This document shows, piece after piece, positions 25,241 through 33,627 of a stretch of DNA of 58,828 bases (position 1 is the stretch's first letter; every line of letters begins with the position of its first letter). Below the pieces are notes generated by a model. It worked only from the letters and a program-made list of their open reading frames with translations, did no database searches and was not told the origin of the DNA. Origin of the DNA: Belnapia moabensis DSM 16746 (lineage in GTDB: Bacteria; Pseudomonadota; Alphaproteobacteria; Acetobacterales; Acetobacteraceae). The stretch lies in contig NZ_JQKB01000035.1 in assembly GCF_000745835.1 (NCBI RefSeq), positions 1 to 58,828 on the forward strand, read 5' to 3'. The position numbers were made by a program, and so were the translations under genes.

Positions 25241-26284
25241 GTGATCAAGTATATCGGCTCCAAGCGGGCGTTGCTGACGCAGATCCTCTCGGCCATCGGC
25301 ACCGCCGCGCCGGCAGGGGCGACGGTCGCCGACCTCTTCTCCGGCACCGCCCGGGTCGGCCATGCGCTGAAGGGCGCCGGCTACCGCGTCATCGCCAACG
25401 ACCACAACGCCTACGCCCATATCCTCGCCACCTGCTACGTCCAGGCCGATGTGGAGCGGTGGGCGGAGAAGGCCACCCGCATCCTTGCCGACCTCGGGCG
25501 CCTGCCGCCGCGTCATGGCTGGTTCACCGAAACCTATTGCGTCGCCGCCCGCTACTTCCACCCCGACAACGGCGCCCGGATCGAGGCCATCCGCGAGGGA
25601 ATCGCTGGCCTGGGCGCCGAGCCGGAGCTGGAGGCGGTGCTGCTCACCTCCCTGCTCGAGGCGGCCGACCGCGTCGACAGCACCGCCGGCCTGCAGATGG
25701 CCTATATGAAGCGCTGGGCCGCCCGCGCCCATAACCCGCTGGCCCTCCGCCTGCCCGCCATGCGGCCACGGCCCGCCGCCGGCCCCTGCGCCGCCCTCTG
25801 CGGCGAGGCGGAGGAGGTGGCGGCCACGCTCGACTGCGACCTCGCCTATCTCGACCCGCCCTACAACCAGCACTCCTACCTGCGGAACTACCATGTCTGG
25901 GAGACGCTGGTGCGCTGGGATCAACCGGAGGTCTATGGCATCGCCAACAAGCGACTGGATTGCCGCACGCGGCGCTCCGCCTTCAACAGCCGCCCAGGGA
26001 TAGGCCCGGCGCTGGCGCGCACCATCGCCGCGCTGCGCTGCCCGACCGTCATCATCTCCTTCAACGACGAGGGCTATCTCGGCCGTGCCGCGTTGGAGGC
26101 GATGCTCAGGCCGCGCGGCCCGCTGCGGGTGATCGAGATTCCCTATGGCCGCTATGTCGGCGCCAAAATTGGCATCCACAACCCGAAGGGCGAGAAGGTC
26201 GGCACCGTGGGCCGCCTGACCAATGTCGAATACCTCTTCGTCTCCGGCGAGCGCGCCCTCGCCCTGCCGCCGAGGGCCGCCTGA
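25241..26284 (+). CDS. DNA adenine methylase, D12/Dam-like class
   Basis: This protein of about 347 residues methylates adenine N6 in DNA. It starts MIKYIGSKRALL, the N-terminal substrate-binding lysine segment of D12 methylases. The SAM motif LFSGTARVGHALKGAG follows near residue 32, and the catalytic motif DPPYNQHSYLRNYHVWETL lies near residue 206. The GTG at 25241 is used because homologues begin at this IKYIGSK segment. No restriction endonuclease is adjacent, so it is a solitary methylase. The next gene overlaps its stop by one base. The recognition sequence cannot be read from the protein. Confidence 0.85.
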   Translation: MIKYIGSKRALLTQILSAIGTAAPAGATVADLFSGTARVGHALKGAGYRVIANDHNAYAHILATCYVQADVERWAEKATRILADLGRLPPRHGWFTETYCVAARYFHPDNGARIEAIREGIAGLGAEPELEAVLLTSLLEAADRVDSTAGLQMAYMKRWAARAHNPLALRLPAMRPRPAAGPCAALCGEAEEVAATLDCDLAYLDPPYNQHSYLRNYHVWETLVRWDQPEVYGIANKRLDCRTRRSAFNSRPGIGPALARTIAALRCPTVIISFNDEGYLGRAALEAMLRPRGPLRVIEIPYGRYVGAKIGIHNPKGEKVGTVGRLTNVEYLFVSGERALALPPRAA

Positions 26285-26547
26285 TGAGCCCGTTCCAGAG
26301 GAAGGTGCTCGGCTTCGCGCTGCTGGCGCTGGGTGTCGCCGGGGTGGTGCTGCCGATCCTGCAAGGCGCGCTCTTCCTCGCCCTCGGCCTCTTCGTGCTG
26401 CGCGACCAATACGCCTGGGCGCGGCGCTGGATGGGCAAGCTGGAGGCCCGCTTCCCCAGCCAGATGGCGCGGGTCGAGGCGATGGAGGCGCGGCTGATCG
26501 GCTGGACGCGCCGCCAAGGCGAGAGGCTGCGCCGCCTGCTGTCCTGA
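26284..26547 (+). CDS. Small PGPGW/DUF454-like membrane protein
   Basis: This 87-residue protein has one long hydrophobic region, probably a helical hairpin (GFALLALGVAGVVLPILQGA and LFLALGLFVLRD), followed by a basic, helical cytoplasmic tail with many Arg residues. The pattern resembles PGPGW/YbaN-type small membrane proteins of unknown function. Its ATG shares the last base of the methylase stop (TGATG), so the two are translationally coupled. Confidence 0.7.
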   Translation: MSPFQRKVLGFALLALGVAGVVLPILQGALFLALGLFVLRDQYAWARRWMGKLEARFPSQMARVEAMEARLIGWTRRQGERLRRLLS

Positions 26548-26649
26548 TTGCGTAATAGTGATCGGATTGTTACCGTAAAGATGACCAAAGTATTAACCGG
26601 CTGACGTTCAGCCCTTGGTGCTTTTATCAACCTGCACGAGAAAAGCCGT

Positions 26650-27855
26650 ATGGCTGATCTCCGCACAGATTCTCGATTCGTCGCCTTGCTGCTCGGCATC
26701 GGCCAGACCCTGGCCTGGGCCACCAGCTACTACCTGCCGGCCCTGCTGGCCCCGGTGGTGGTCGAGGACCTCCAGGCCGACCGGATGCTCGTCTACGGCG
26801 CCTTCTCCCTCGCCCTGCTGATCTCGGGCCTCGCCGCGCCGCGCATCGGCCGGACGATCGAGCGCCTCGGCGGAAGGCCGGTGCTGATGGCCTCCGCCCT
26901 TACCCTCGCCGCCGGGCTGGCGCTGCTCGGCCTGCTGCCGGGGCTGGCGGGGTGGTTTATCGCCTGGGTCGTGCTCGGGATCGGGATGGGGCTCGGCCTC
27001 TACGAGGCGGCCTTCGCCACGCTGGGTGCGCTCTACGGCCGGGCGGCGCGGCGGGGCATCACCATCGTCACCCTGCTCGGCGGCTTCGCCAGCACCATCG
27101 GCTGGCCGCTGGCCGCGGCGCTGATGCCGGCCATCGGCTGGCGCAACACCTGCCTCGTCTTCGCCGCCGTCAACCTGCTGGTGCTGCTGCCGGTCTACGC
27201 GCTGCTGCCGCGCGCCGGCACGGGCGGCGAGGCAACCGCCGCCGCTATCGACCCCACCGAGATTCCCCTGCCGGCCGATTGGGTGCGGCGCAGCTTCCTC
27301 TTCCTCGCCGCCTTCTTCACGCTGCGGGCGCTGATCAGCACGACGATGTCGGTGCAGCTGCCGGTGATGCTGGCCGGGCTCGGCCTCTCGGTCGCCGCCG
27401 CGGTGGCCGCTGCCTCACTGATGGGCCCGGCCCAGGTCGCCGGCCGGCTGTTCGAATTCACCATGGGTAAGGCCGTCCACCCGCTGCGCGTCGCCTGGCT
27501 CGGTGCCGGGCTGCTGCCCGTCGCCACGCTGCTGCTGGTGCTGGTCGGGCCGGTGGCCGCGGTGCCCTTCGTGCTGATGCACGGCGCCAGCAACGGTATC
27601 ATCACCATCTGCCGCGGCTCGGTGCCGCTCGCGCTCTTCCGCCCGCGCGGCTACCCGGTGCTCATGGGCAAGCTGGCGCTGCCGGTGCTGATGGCCCAGG
27701 CCGCGGCGCCGATGGTGACCGCGCCGCTGCTCGCGCATCTGCCGGCGATGGCGGTGCTCGGCCTGGCCGGGCTGGTCGGCCTCGCCGCCATGCTCTGCCT
27801 GCTGCCGCTCCGCGCCGCCCCGCCGCCGCGCGTCGCCGAAGCCGTGCAGGGCTGA
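26650..27855 (+). CDS. MFS transporter
   Basis: This 401-residue protein has 12 hydrophobic segments. It starts MADLRTDSRFVALLLGIGQTL, with helix-1 residues TLAWATSYYLPALLAPVV typical of one YbfB/oxalate-formate-like MFS group. The conserved loop between helices 2 and 3 is GRTIERLGGRPVLM. The 100 bases upstream (26548-26649) are unusually AT-rich for this window and probably hold the promoter; I see no clear operator. Substrate unknown. It is convergent with a small membrane-protein gene. Confidence 0.87.
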   Translation: MADLRTDSRFVALLLGIGQTLAWATSYYLPALLAPVVVEDLQADRMLVYGAFSLALLISGLAAPRIGRTIERLGGRPVLMASALTLAAGLALLGLLPGLAGWFIAWVVLGIGMGLGLYEAAFATLGALYGRAARRGITIVTLLGGFASTIGWPLAAALMPAIGWRNTCLVFAAVNLLVLLPVYALLPRAGTGGEATAAAIDPTEIPLPADWVRRSFLFLAAFFTLRALISTTMSVQLPVMLAGLGLSVAAAVAAASLMGPAQVAGRLFEFTMGKAVHPLRVAWLGAGLLPVATLLLVLVGPVAAVPFVLMHGASNGIITICRGSVPLALFRPRGYPVLMGKLALPVLMAQAAAPMVTAPLLAHLPAMAVLGLAGLVGLAAMLCLLPLRAAPPPRVAEAVQG

Positions 27856-27885
27856 GGACCGCAACCGGCGCAAAGGAGACCTTCG

Positions 27886-28107
27886 CTAGCCGGCGACCGA
27901 GCCCCGCCGTACCGCTGTCGCCCGCGCAGGCTCCTGCCGGGCGCGGCCAAGGGCGACCCAGGCCCCGAGCCCGGCAACCAGCAGGGTGGAAAGCGCGGCC
28001 CAGACCGCCAGGTATTCCAACGCCATCCAGAGCCAGGCCATCGGGACCGGCCCGAGCCAAACCAACGTCGTGACCATCACAGCGCCAAGAAGGGCGGTGC
28101 CAAGCAT
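27886..28107 (-). CDS. Small two-helix membrane protein
   Basis: This 73-residue protein starts MLGTALLGAVMVTTLVWLG and has two hydrophobic segments at about 2-22 and 30-50, then a basic tail. GGAG lies ten bases before the ATG. A longer in-frame reading upstream lacks a ribosome-binding site. It lies between an MFS gene and an AraC regulator. Function unknown. Confidence 0.55.
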   Translation of the reverse strand: MLGTALLGAVMVTTLVWLGPVPMAWLWMALEYLAVWAALSTLLVAGLGAWVALGRARQEPARATAVRRGSVAG

Positions 28108-28204
28108 CAGGGGGGAACTCCTGGCGTTGTCCTCGGGCACGAGGGGGGTGTGCCGCATCACATTCGTACATTGCACGCGGAGTTGATGCAAGTGTTTCCG
28201 CGTA

Positions 28205-29035
28205 TTACACGCCACCAATTCCGTCCACGGACCGACCGCCACCCGGCGTGACCCCGAAGGCCGCCCGAAACGCCGCCCCGAAGGCCGGCGCGCTGGCATA
28301 GCCGACGCGCGCCGCCGCCCGCGCCGGCGGCACCCCCTCGGCCAGCAGCGCCGCCGCCTCGGCCAGCCGCAGCGCCTGCCGCCAGCGGCCGAAGCTCATC
28401 CCCGTCTCCTCGCGGAAGAGGCGGGTGAGGGTGCGCGGGCTCGCCCCACACTGCCGCGCCCAGTCATCGAGGCCGAGCGGCTGCGCCGGGTCCGCCTGGA
28501 GCGCCGCCGCCAGCCGCCGCAGCCGCGGGTCGCGCAGCGCCGGCAAGCCGAGCGGCAGGCGCGGCGCGCGGGCGATCTCGTCGAGGATCAGCGCCGTGAT
28601 ATGTCCGCCGCGCCCGGCCTCGTCCCATTCCAGGGGCTCGGCGCAGGCGGCGAGCACCAGCTCCCGCAGCAGGGGCGAGACGGCCAGCACCGTCACCGCC
28701 CCCGGCCCCGCCGCGGCTGCATCGGCGCGGAGGAAGAGCGCCCGCATCGCGACTGGCCCCCGCATCGCCGTCACATGCGCGACGCGCGCCGGCATCCACA
28801 GCGCCCGCCCCGGCGGCAGGACGAAGGCCGCCGTGTCGGTGGCGATCCGCATCACCCCCCGGGTCGCGTAGAGCAGCTGCGCCCGGGTATGCGCATGCCG
28901 CTCCACGCTCTCCCCGGCGCGGTAATCACGGGTGAAGCCGGCCAGCGGGCGGTCGACGCCGTCCTGCGGCAGGTTGCGCAGCGGCGCCTCCGGCAATTGG
29001 CCGGATGCCGACAGGGTTTGGCCAGCCATCGTCAT
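28205..29035 (-). CDS. AraC-family transcriptional regulator
   Basis: This 276-residue regulator has an N-terminal cupin-like sensing half (VERHAHTRAQLLYATRGVMRI, then PPGRALWMPARVAHVT) and a C-terminal double helix-turn-helix. The first HTH is near WARQCGASPRTLTRLFREETG, and the second is GVPPARAAARVGYASAPAFGAAFRAAFG. This layout fits small-molecule-responsive regulators that control an adjacent, divergent transporter. The divergent MFS gene starts 47 bases away and is the likely target. Confidence 0.92.
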   Translation of the reverse strand: MTMAGQTLSASGQLPEAPLRNLPQDGVDRPLAGFTRDYRAGESVERHAHTRAQLLYATRGVMRIATDTAAFVLPPGRALWMPARVAHVTAMRGPVAMRALFLRADAAAAGPGAVTVLAVSPLLRELVLAACAEPLEWDEAGRGGHITALILDEIARAPRLPLGLPALRDPRLRRLAAALQADPAQPLGLDDWARQCGASPRTLTRLFREETGMSFGRWRQALRLAEAAALLAEGVPPARAAARVGYASAPAFGAAFRAAFGVTPGGGRSVDGIGGV

Positions 29036-29082
29036 CCGGCCAGGCTAGTCTGCCGCCACGGTCCAGGGAATTGGAAAGCGCC

Positions 29083-30333
29083 ATGCACGACCCAGCCAGG
29101 CGGCAGATCGCCTTCGTCAACATCGCCCATGTCTTCACCCACTACTCGCTGCTGATCCTGGCGACGGCGGTGCTCGGCATGGTGGCCCAGGCGCCGGAGG
29201 CCTTCGGTCGGGAATACGGCCCGATCCTCGCGCTGGGGACGGGGATGTTCGTGCTCTACGGCCTCGGCTCCCTGCCCATGGGCTGGCTCGCCGCCCGCTT
29301 CGGCCGCAAGGCGATGATGGCCGGCTTCTTCCTCGGCACCGGCGGGGCGATGATGCTCGCCGGCCTCGCCGAGCGCCCGCTGACCCTTGGCCTCGCGCTC
29401 GCGCTGATGGGCGCCTTCGCCGCCATCTACCACCCCATCGGCACGGCGATGCTGGTCGAGGCGGCGAGCGCCGCGCCCGGCGGCAAAGTCGGCCGCGCGG
29501 TCGGCATCAACGGCGTCTTCGGAAATATCGGGGTCGCCTGCGCCCCGGTGGTGACGGCCCTCGTCGCGGCCCGGCTCGGCTGGCACTGGGCCTTCATCCT
29601 GCCCGGCGCGCTCTGCGCCCTCGCCGGCCTCGCCTGGCTGCGCGAGCCCGCCTTCGACGCCGAGAAGGCCGCCGCCGGCGCCAAGCCCTTCCCCGAGATC
29701 CCGGCCGCCATCGTCCGCCGCGCCGTCGCCGTGCTGCTGAGCATCGCCGCCGTCTCCGGCCTCATTTTCAACGCCTTCACCCTGCTGATCCCGAAGCTGA
29801 TGGAGGAGCGGCTGGCGACCTCGCCCGGCCTGCTGCCGGTGGTCGGCATGCTCGCCTTCGCCGCCACGCTCTGCGGTGGCCTCACCCAGTTCACCGTCGG
29901 CCGCCTGATCGACCGACACACGCTGAGGCGCGTCTTCCTGCCGCTGGCCCTGCTGCAACTCCCCTGCCTGCTCGCCCTGTCCTTCGCGCAAGGCTGGTGG
30001 GTGCTGCCGCTCTCGGCGCTGATGGCCGCTTCCATCTTCGGGCAGGTAACGGTGAACGAGACGATGACGGCGCGCTACGTGGCGCCGGCGCTGCGGGTGA
30101 AGCTCTACTCCATCCGCTTCACCATCGGCTTCCTCGGGGCGGCGGCGGCCTCGCCCCTGGTCGGCTTCCTGCACGAGGCGACGGGCAGCCTCGCCGCGCC
30201 GATGCTGGTGCTGGCTGGCTTCGGCGCCGTCACCTTCCTCTGCGCGCTGCTCTTCCCCGACCGGCCGGAGGAGCTGCAACCGGAACTCTGGGCGCAGCCG
30301 CGCCAGACGGCTGGCCTCGCCGCCGCCGAGTAG
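29083..30333 (+). CDS. MFS transporter, likely target of the divergent AraC regulator
   Basis: This 416-residue protein has 12 hydrophobic segments and the helix 2-3 loop GWLAARFGRKAMMAGF. The N-terminus HDPARRQIAFVNIAHVFTHYSLL resembles efflux/permease MFS members of the fosmidomycin-resistance-like group. The ATG at 29083 follows GGAAAG. It is divergent from the AraC regulator with only 47 bases between, which points to control by that protein. Substrate unknown. Confidence 0.88.
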   Translation: MHDPARRQIAFVNIAHVFTHYSLLILATAVLGMVAQAPEAFGREYGPILALGTGMFVLYGLGSLPMGWLAARFGRKAMMAGFFLGTGGAMMLAGLAERPLTLGLALALMGAFAAIYHPIGTAMLVEAASAAPGGKVGRAVGINGVFGNIGVACAPVVTALVAARLGWHWAFILPGALCALAGLAWLREPAFDAEKAAAGAKPFPEIPAAIVRRAVAVLLSIAAVSGLIFNAFTLLIPKLMEERLATSPGLLPVVGMLAFAATLCGGLTQFTVGRLIDRHTLRRVFLPLALLQLPCLLALSFAQGWWVLPLSALMAASIFGQVTVNETMTARYVAPALRVKLYSIRFTIGFLGAAAASPLVGFLHEATGSLAAPMLVLAGFGAVTFLCALLFPDRPEELQPELWAQPRQTAGLAAAE

Positions 30334-30369
30334 GTTGACCGCTGCCGCCTGGGCGGCGACGCTCCGGGC

Positions 30370-31209
30370 ATGACCATCCTCACGGGCCATGCCCGCCTCG
30401 CCGGGATCATGGGCTGGCCCGTCGCCCACTCCCGCTCGCCGCGCCTGCACGGGCTCTGGCTGCGCCGCCACGGCATCGACGGCGCCTACCTCCCCCTGCC
30501 GGTGCGGCCGGAGCGCTTCGCCGATGCGGTGCGCTCGCTCGCCGATCTCGGCTTTCGCGGTGCCAACGTCACCATCCCGCACAAGGAGGCCGCCTTCGCC
30601 GTCTGCGACCGGGTAGAGCCCTCGGCCGAACGCGCCGGCGCCGTGAACACGCTGGTCTTCAGCGACGGGCGGATCGAGGGCTCCAACACCGACGGCTTCG
30701 GCTTCCTCGCCAATCTCCGCGAGGGCGCGGCGCACTGGCGGCCCGAGGCCGGCCCCGCCGTGCTGCTCGGCGCCGGCGGCTCGGCGCGGGCCATCGCCGC
30801 CGCGCTGCTCGATGCCGGCTGCCCCCGCATCACCCTGGTCAACCGCACCCCCGCCCGTGCGGAGGCCCTGGCCCGGGCGCTGGGCGGCCCGATCGATGTC
30901 GCGGATCGCGCACCGCTCGGGGATGCGGCCTTGCTGGTCAACACCACATCCCTCGGCATGCAAGGCCAGCCGCCGCTCGAGATCGACCTCGCCCCGCTGC
31001 CCGCCGCTTCGGTGGTCGCCGACATCGTCTACGTCCCGCGCGAGACCGGGCTGCTCGCCGCCGCCCGCGCGCGCGGCCTGGGGGCGGTGGACGGGCTTGG
31101 CATGTTGCTGCACCAGGCGCGGCCCGGCTTCACCGCCTGGTTCGGCGCCGAGCCCATGGTCGATGACGAGCTGCGCGACTTCGTCGGCGGGGACATCCCC
31201 GCCCAATGA
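30370..31209 (+). CDS. aroE: Shikimate dehydrogenase
   Basis: This 279-residue enzyme reduces 3-dehydroshikimate with NADPH in the aromatic amino acid pathway. Motifs: substrate loop GWPVAHSRSPRLHG; catalytic Lys72 in NVTIPHKEAA; Asp108 in SNTDGFGF; NADP site LLGAGGSARAIAAALLD with NRTPARAE. The C-terminal DGLGMLLHQARPGFTAWFG is the usual substrate-binding helix. It precedes coaE by ten bases, an order common in alphaproteobacteria. Confidence 0.95.
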   Translation: MTILTGHARLAGIMGWPVAHSRSPRLHGLWLRRHGIDGAYLPLPVRPERFADAVRSLADLGFRGANVTIPHKEAAFAVCDRVEPSAERAGAVNTLVFSDGRIEGSNTDGFGFLANLREGAAHWRPEAGPAVLLGAGGSARAIAAALLDAGCPRITLVNRTPARAEALARALGGPIDVADRAPLGDAALLVNTTSLGMQGQPPLEIDLAPLPAASVVADIVYVPRETGLLAAARARGLGAVDGLGMLLHQARPGFTAWFGAEPMVDDELRDFVGGDIPAQ

Positions 31210-31219
31210 GGCCCGCCCG

Positions 31220-31813
31220 ATGAAGATCGTAGGGCTGACCGGCAGCATCGGCATGGGCAAGTCGACCGCCGCCAACACCTTCCGCCGCCTTCAAGTCCCC
31301 GTCTTCGACGCCGATGCCGCCGTCCACGCGCTGCAATCCCGCGGTGGCCGTGCCGTCGCCCCCATCGGCGCCGCCTTCCCCGGCACCGTGCGCGACGGCC
31401 GCGTCGACCGCGAGGCACTCCGCCACGCCGTCCTCGGCAAGGACGAGGCGCTGACGCGGCTGGAGCGCATCGTCCACCCGCTGGTGCGCGATGCCGAGCG
31501 CCGCTTCCTCGCCGCCGCCCGCCGCCGGGCGGAGCCGCTGGTCGTGCTCGACATCCCGCTGCTCTTCGAGACGCGGGAGGAGGGCCGCTGCGACCTGGTG
31601 GTGGTGGTCTCCGCCCCGGCGGCGGTGCAGCGCATCCGCGTCCTCCGCCGCCCGGGGATGACCGAGGCCCGCCTCGCCGCCATCCGCGCCCGGCAGATGC
31701 CCGACCGCGAGAAGCGCCGCCGCGCCGACCTCGTCGTGGAGACGGGCCTCTCCCGCCACGCCGCCCAGCGCGCCATCCGCGCGCTGGTGCGGGAGATTCG
31801 CGGCCGCCGCTGA
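31220..31813 (+). CDS. coaE: Dephospho-CoA kinase
   Basis: This 197-residue kinase phosphorylates dephospho-CoA in the last step of CoA synthesis. The P-loop is GLTGSIGMGKST, followed by VPVFDADAAVHAL with the catalytic Asp. The lid region DIPLLFETREEGRCD and the RRPGMTEARLAAIRARQMP helix match the family. The start is the ATG at 31220. It completes the aroE-coaE pair; dnaQ lies about 1 kb downstream with rlpA and a small gene between. Confidence 0.94.
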   Translation: MKIVGLTGSIGMGKSTAANTFRRLQVPVFDADAAVHALQSRGGRAVAPIGAAFPGTVRDGRVDREALRHAVLGKDEALTRLERIVHPLVRDAERRFLAAARRRAEPLVVLDIPLLFETREEGRCDLVVVVSAPAAVQRIRVLRRPGMTEARLAAIRARQMPDREKRRRADLVVETGLSRHAAQRAIRALVREIRGRR

Positions 31814-31820
31814 GCCCCGG

Positions 31821-32417
31821 CTACTGCGCCGAGGCCTGGGTAGTGCCTTGGGTCGATCCCTGGGCTGAGGCCTGGGCCGGAGCCTGGGCCGCGCCCTGGC
31901 CCGGACCCTGCCCCGAAGCCGGCGCCGCGCCCTGGCTCGTCGTCCCGGTCGTGGCCTCGATCCGCTCGCGCGGTACGCCCAGCGCCGCCGCCGCCTCGCG
32001 CTCCTTGCCCGGCGGCACGGCGACCGGTCGGACTTCCACCGGCGCCACGCCCTGCTGCTTCATCCCGAGCCGGTCCGCCGTCCGCGGGCTGAGATCGACC
32101 ACCCGCCCGCGCACATAGGGCCCACGGTCGCGGATGGTGACGCGCGCGGTGCGCCCGGTCTCGAGGTTCTTCACCTCGGCGACGGTGCCGAGCGGCAGGG
32201 TCCGATGCGCCGCGGTGTCGGAGTTGGGGTCGAAGCGGGCACCGCTCGCGGTCTGACGCCCGTTGAACTGCGGGCCGTAATAGGAGGCCTGCCCAACCTG
32301 GGTCGGCGCGGGCTCCGGCGCGGCGGCCTGGGGCTCCGGCGCGGGCGGCGGCGTGGCGCAGGCCGCGAGGCCGCAGAGGATCAGGCTCGGCAGGGCGAGG
32401 CGGAGGCCGTTCCGCAT
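31821..32417 (-). CDS. rlpA: RlpA-family septal lipoprotein with Gln/Ala/Gly-rich tail
   Basis: This 198-residue lipoprotein has the signal MRNGLRLALPSLILCGLAAC with lipobox LAAC. The double-psi beta-barrel domain reads GQASYYGPQFNGRQTASG, then AHRTLPLGTVAEV, VTIRDRGPYVRGRVVDLS, matching RlpA, which acts on or binds denuded glycan strands at division sites. Unlike the Pseudomonas protein it has no SPOR domain. It ends in about 30 residues of imperfect QG/QA repeats. GGAGA precedes the ATG. It is convergent with coaE, seven bases apart. Confidence 0.87.
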   Translation of the reverse strand: MRNGLRLALPSLILCGLAACATPPPAPEPQAAAPEPAPTQVGQASYYGPQFNGRQTASGARFDPNSDTAAHRTLPLGTVAEVKNLETGRTARVTIRDRGPYVRGRVVDLSPRTADRLGMKQQGVAPVEVRPVAVPPGKEREAAAALGVPRERIEATTGTTSQGAAPASGQGPGQGAAQAPAQASAQGSTQGTTQASAQ

Positions 32418-32635
32418 GACGTCGTCTCCATGCTTGTTGCGACCAGGTTGACGCCACGGATCGATGCCGGTTGTGCATCGCAACGGCTCCGTCAGGCCGT
32501 CTCGCGGCCTCGTGTCCGGCCCTTGCCGCTTGGCGCGAGCGGCCTCGCTGGTCGCCCCACCGCCCGGCGAGGTCGCATCCAGCGGCCCTGCCCGGCGTTG
32601 TCACAAGCCCATGTCAGCCAGAAGGAGGTACGAGC

Positions 32636-32833
32636 ATGAACGGCAAGGACATGCACCGCATCGTCGGCCGCTGGATGGAAGGCAAGCCGACCCGCGACAG
32701 CCTCGCCGAGCTGCACCGCCAGCAGCAGGCCACCCCGCCCGCCACCGCGGCCGAGCTGCATCGCCGCCGCCGCGCCGAGGCTGCCGAGGCGGGCCTGCCG
32801 GCCAGTCAGCCCGCCCGCCGCATGGTAAGGTAG
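32636..32833 (+). CDS. Small basic hypothetical protein
   Basis: This 65-residue protein starts MNGKDMHRIVGRWMEGKPTR and is hydrophilic, helical and Arg/Ala/Gln-rich. AAGGAGG seven bases before the ATG is one of the strongest ribosome-binding sites in the window, which supports real translation. It sits between rlpA (divergent) and dnaQ (same strand, 25 bases downstream). Function unknown. Confidence 0.6.
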   Translation: MNGKDMHRIVGRWMEGKPTRDSLAELHRQQQATPPATAAELHRRRRAEAAEAGLPASQPARRMVR

Positions 32834-32858
32834 GCGCCGAATCGAGGCGGAGGCGCGG

Positions 32859-33581
32859 ATGAGCCAGTCGGGTCGGGATGCGCGGCAGCGCGCGGTGGTG
32901 CTGGATACCGAGACCACCGGCCTCGACCCCGCCACCGGCGACCGCGTCATCGAGGTGGCGGCGATCGAGCTGGTCAACCTGATGCCGACCGGCGCCACCT
33001 ATCACACCCTCATCGACCCCGAGCGGGACGTCCCGCCGGAAAGCACCAAGGTCCACGGCTTCACCGCCGAGATGCTGAAGGGCCAGCCGAAATTCGCCGA
33101 GATCGCGGAGGGGATGCTCGGCTTCATCGGCGATTCGGCGATCATCGCCCACAACGCGCCCTTCGACTTCGGCTTCCTCGATGCCGAGCTGGTCCGCGCC
33201 GGCCACCCCCCGCTCGACCGGGCGCGGATGGTGGACAGCCTGGCGCTCGCCAAGCAGCGCTATCCCGGCATGCCGAACAACCTGGACGCGCTCTGCCGCC
33301 GCCTCGGCATCGATAACTCGATGCGCACCAGCCACAACGCCCTGCTCGACGTGAAGCTGCTCGCCCAGGTCTATCTGGAGCTGATGGGCGGCCGCCAGCC
33401 CGGCTTCGTCCTGGCGCTGAACATCGGCGGCGGCACCCGCGCCCTGGCCGGGCTCGACCGCCCCCGCACGCCCCGCCTCGTCACGCCGAGCGAGGAGGAA
33501 CTTGCCGCCCACGCCGCCTTCCTGAAGAAGGTGAAGGACCCGCTCTGGCTCCAGCCGCCCTTCGCCGCCGGAACCCCCTGA
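32859..33581 (+). CDS. dnaQ: DNA polymerase III epsilon subunit (proofreading exonuclease)
   Basis: This 240-residue 3'-5' exonuclease proofreads DNA replication. DEDDh motifs: VVLDTETTGLDPATGDRVIE (ExoI), IAHNAPFDFGFLDAEL (ExoII), and SHNALLDVKLLAQVYLEL (ExoIII, with His and Asp). The C-terminal tail after residue 180 (GGRQPGFVLALN) and the Pro-rich end fit the polymerase-binding region of true epsilon. It follows the aroE-coaE pair, the usual alphaproteobacterial neighbourhood. Confidence 0.93.
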   Translation: MSQSGRDARQRAVVLDTETTGLDPATGDRVIEVAAIELVNLMPTGATYHTLIDPERDVPPESTKVHGFTAEMLKGQPKFAEIAEGMLGFIGDSAIIAHNAPFDFGFLDAELVRAGHPPLDRARMVDSLALAKQRYPGMPNNLDALCRRLGIDNSMRTSHNALLDVKLLAQVYLELMGGRQPGFVLALNIGGGTRALAGLDRPRTPRLVTPSEEELAAHAAFLKKVKDPLWLQPPFAAGTP

Positions 33582-33627
33582 CGCCCCGCGCCTTCTCCCG
33601 GCTCGCCCCAAGAGCCGGAAAAGCCCC

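Noticed and set aside
24754-26284. Complete restriction-modification system
   Set aside because: Only a methylase is recognisable. The 148-residue neighbour shows no PD-(D/E)XK or HNH motif that I can see.
30340-30365. Short GC hairpin between the MFS gene and aroE as a terminator
   Set aside because: The stem GCCGCC/GGCGGC has only a two-base loop and no T-run; such pairs are expected by chance at this GC content.
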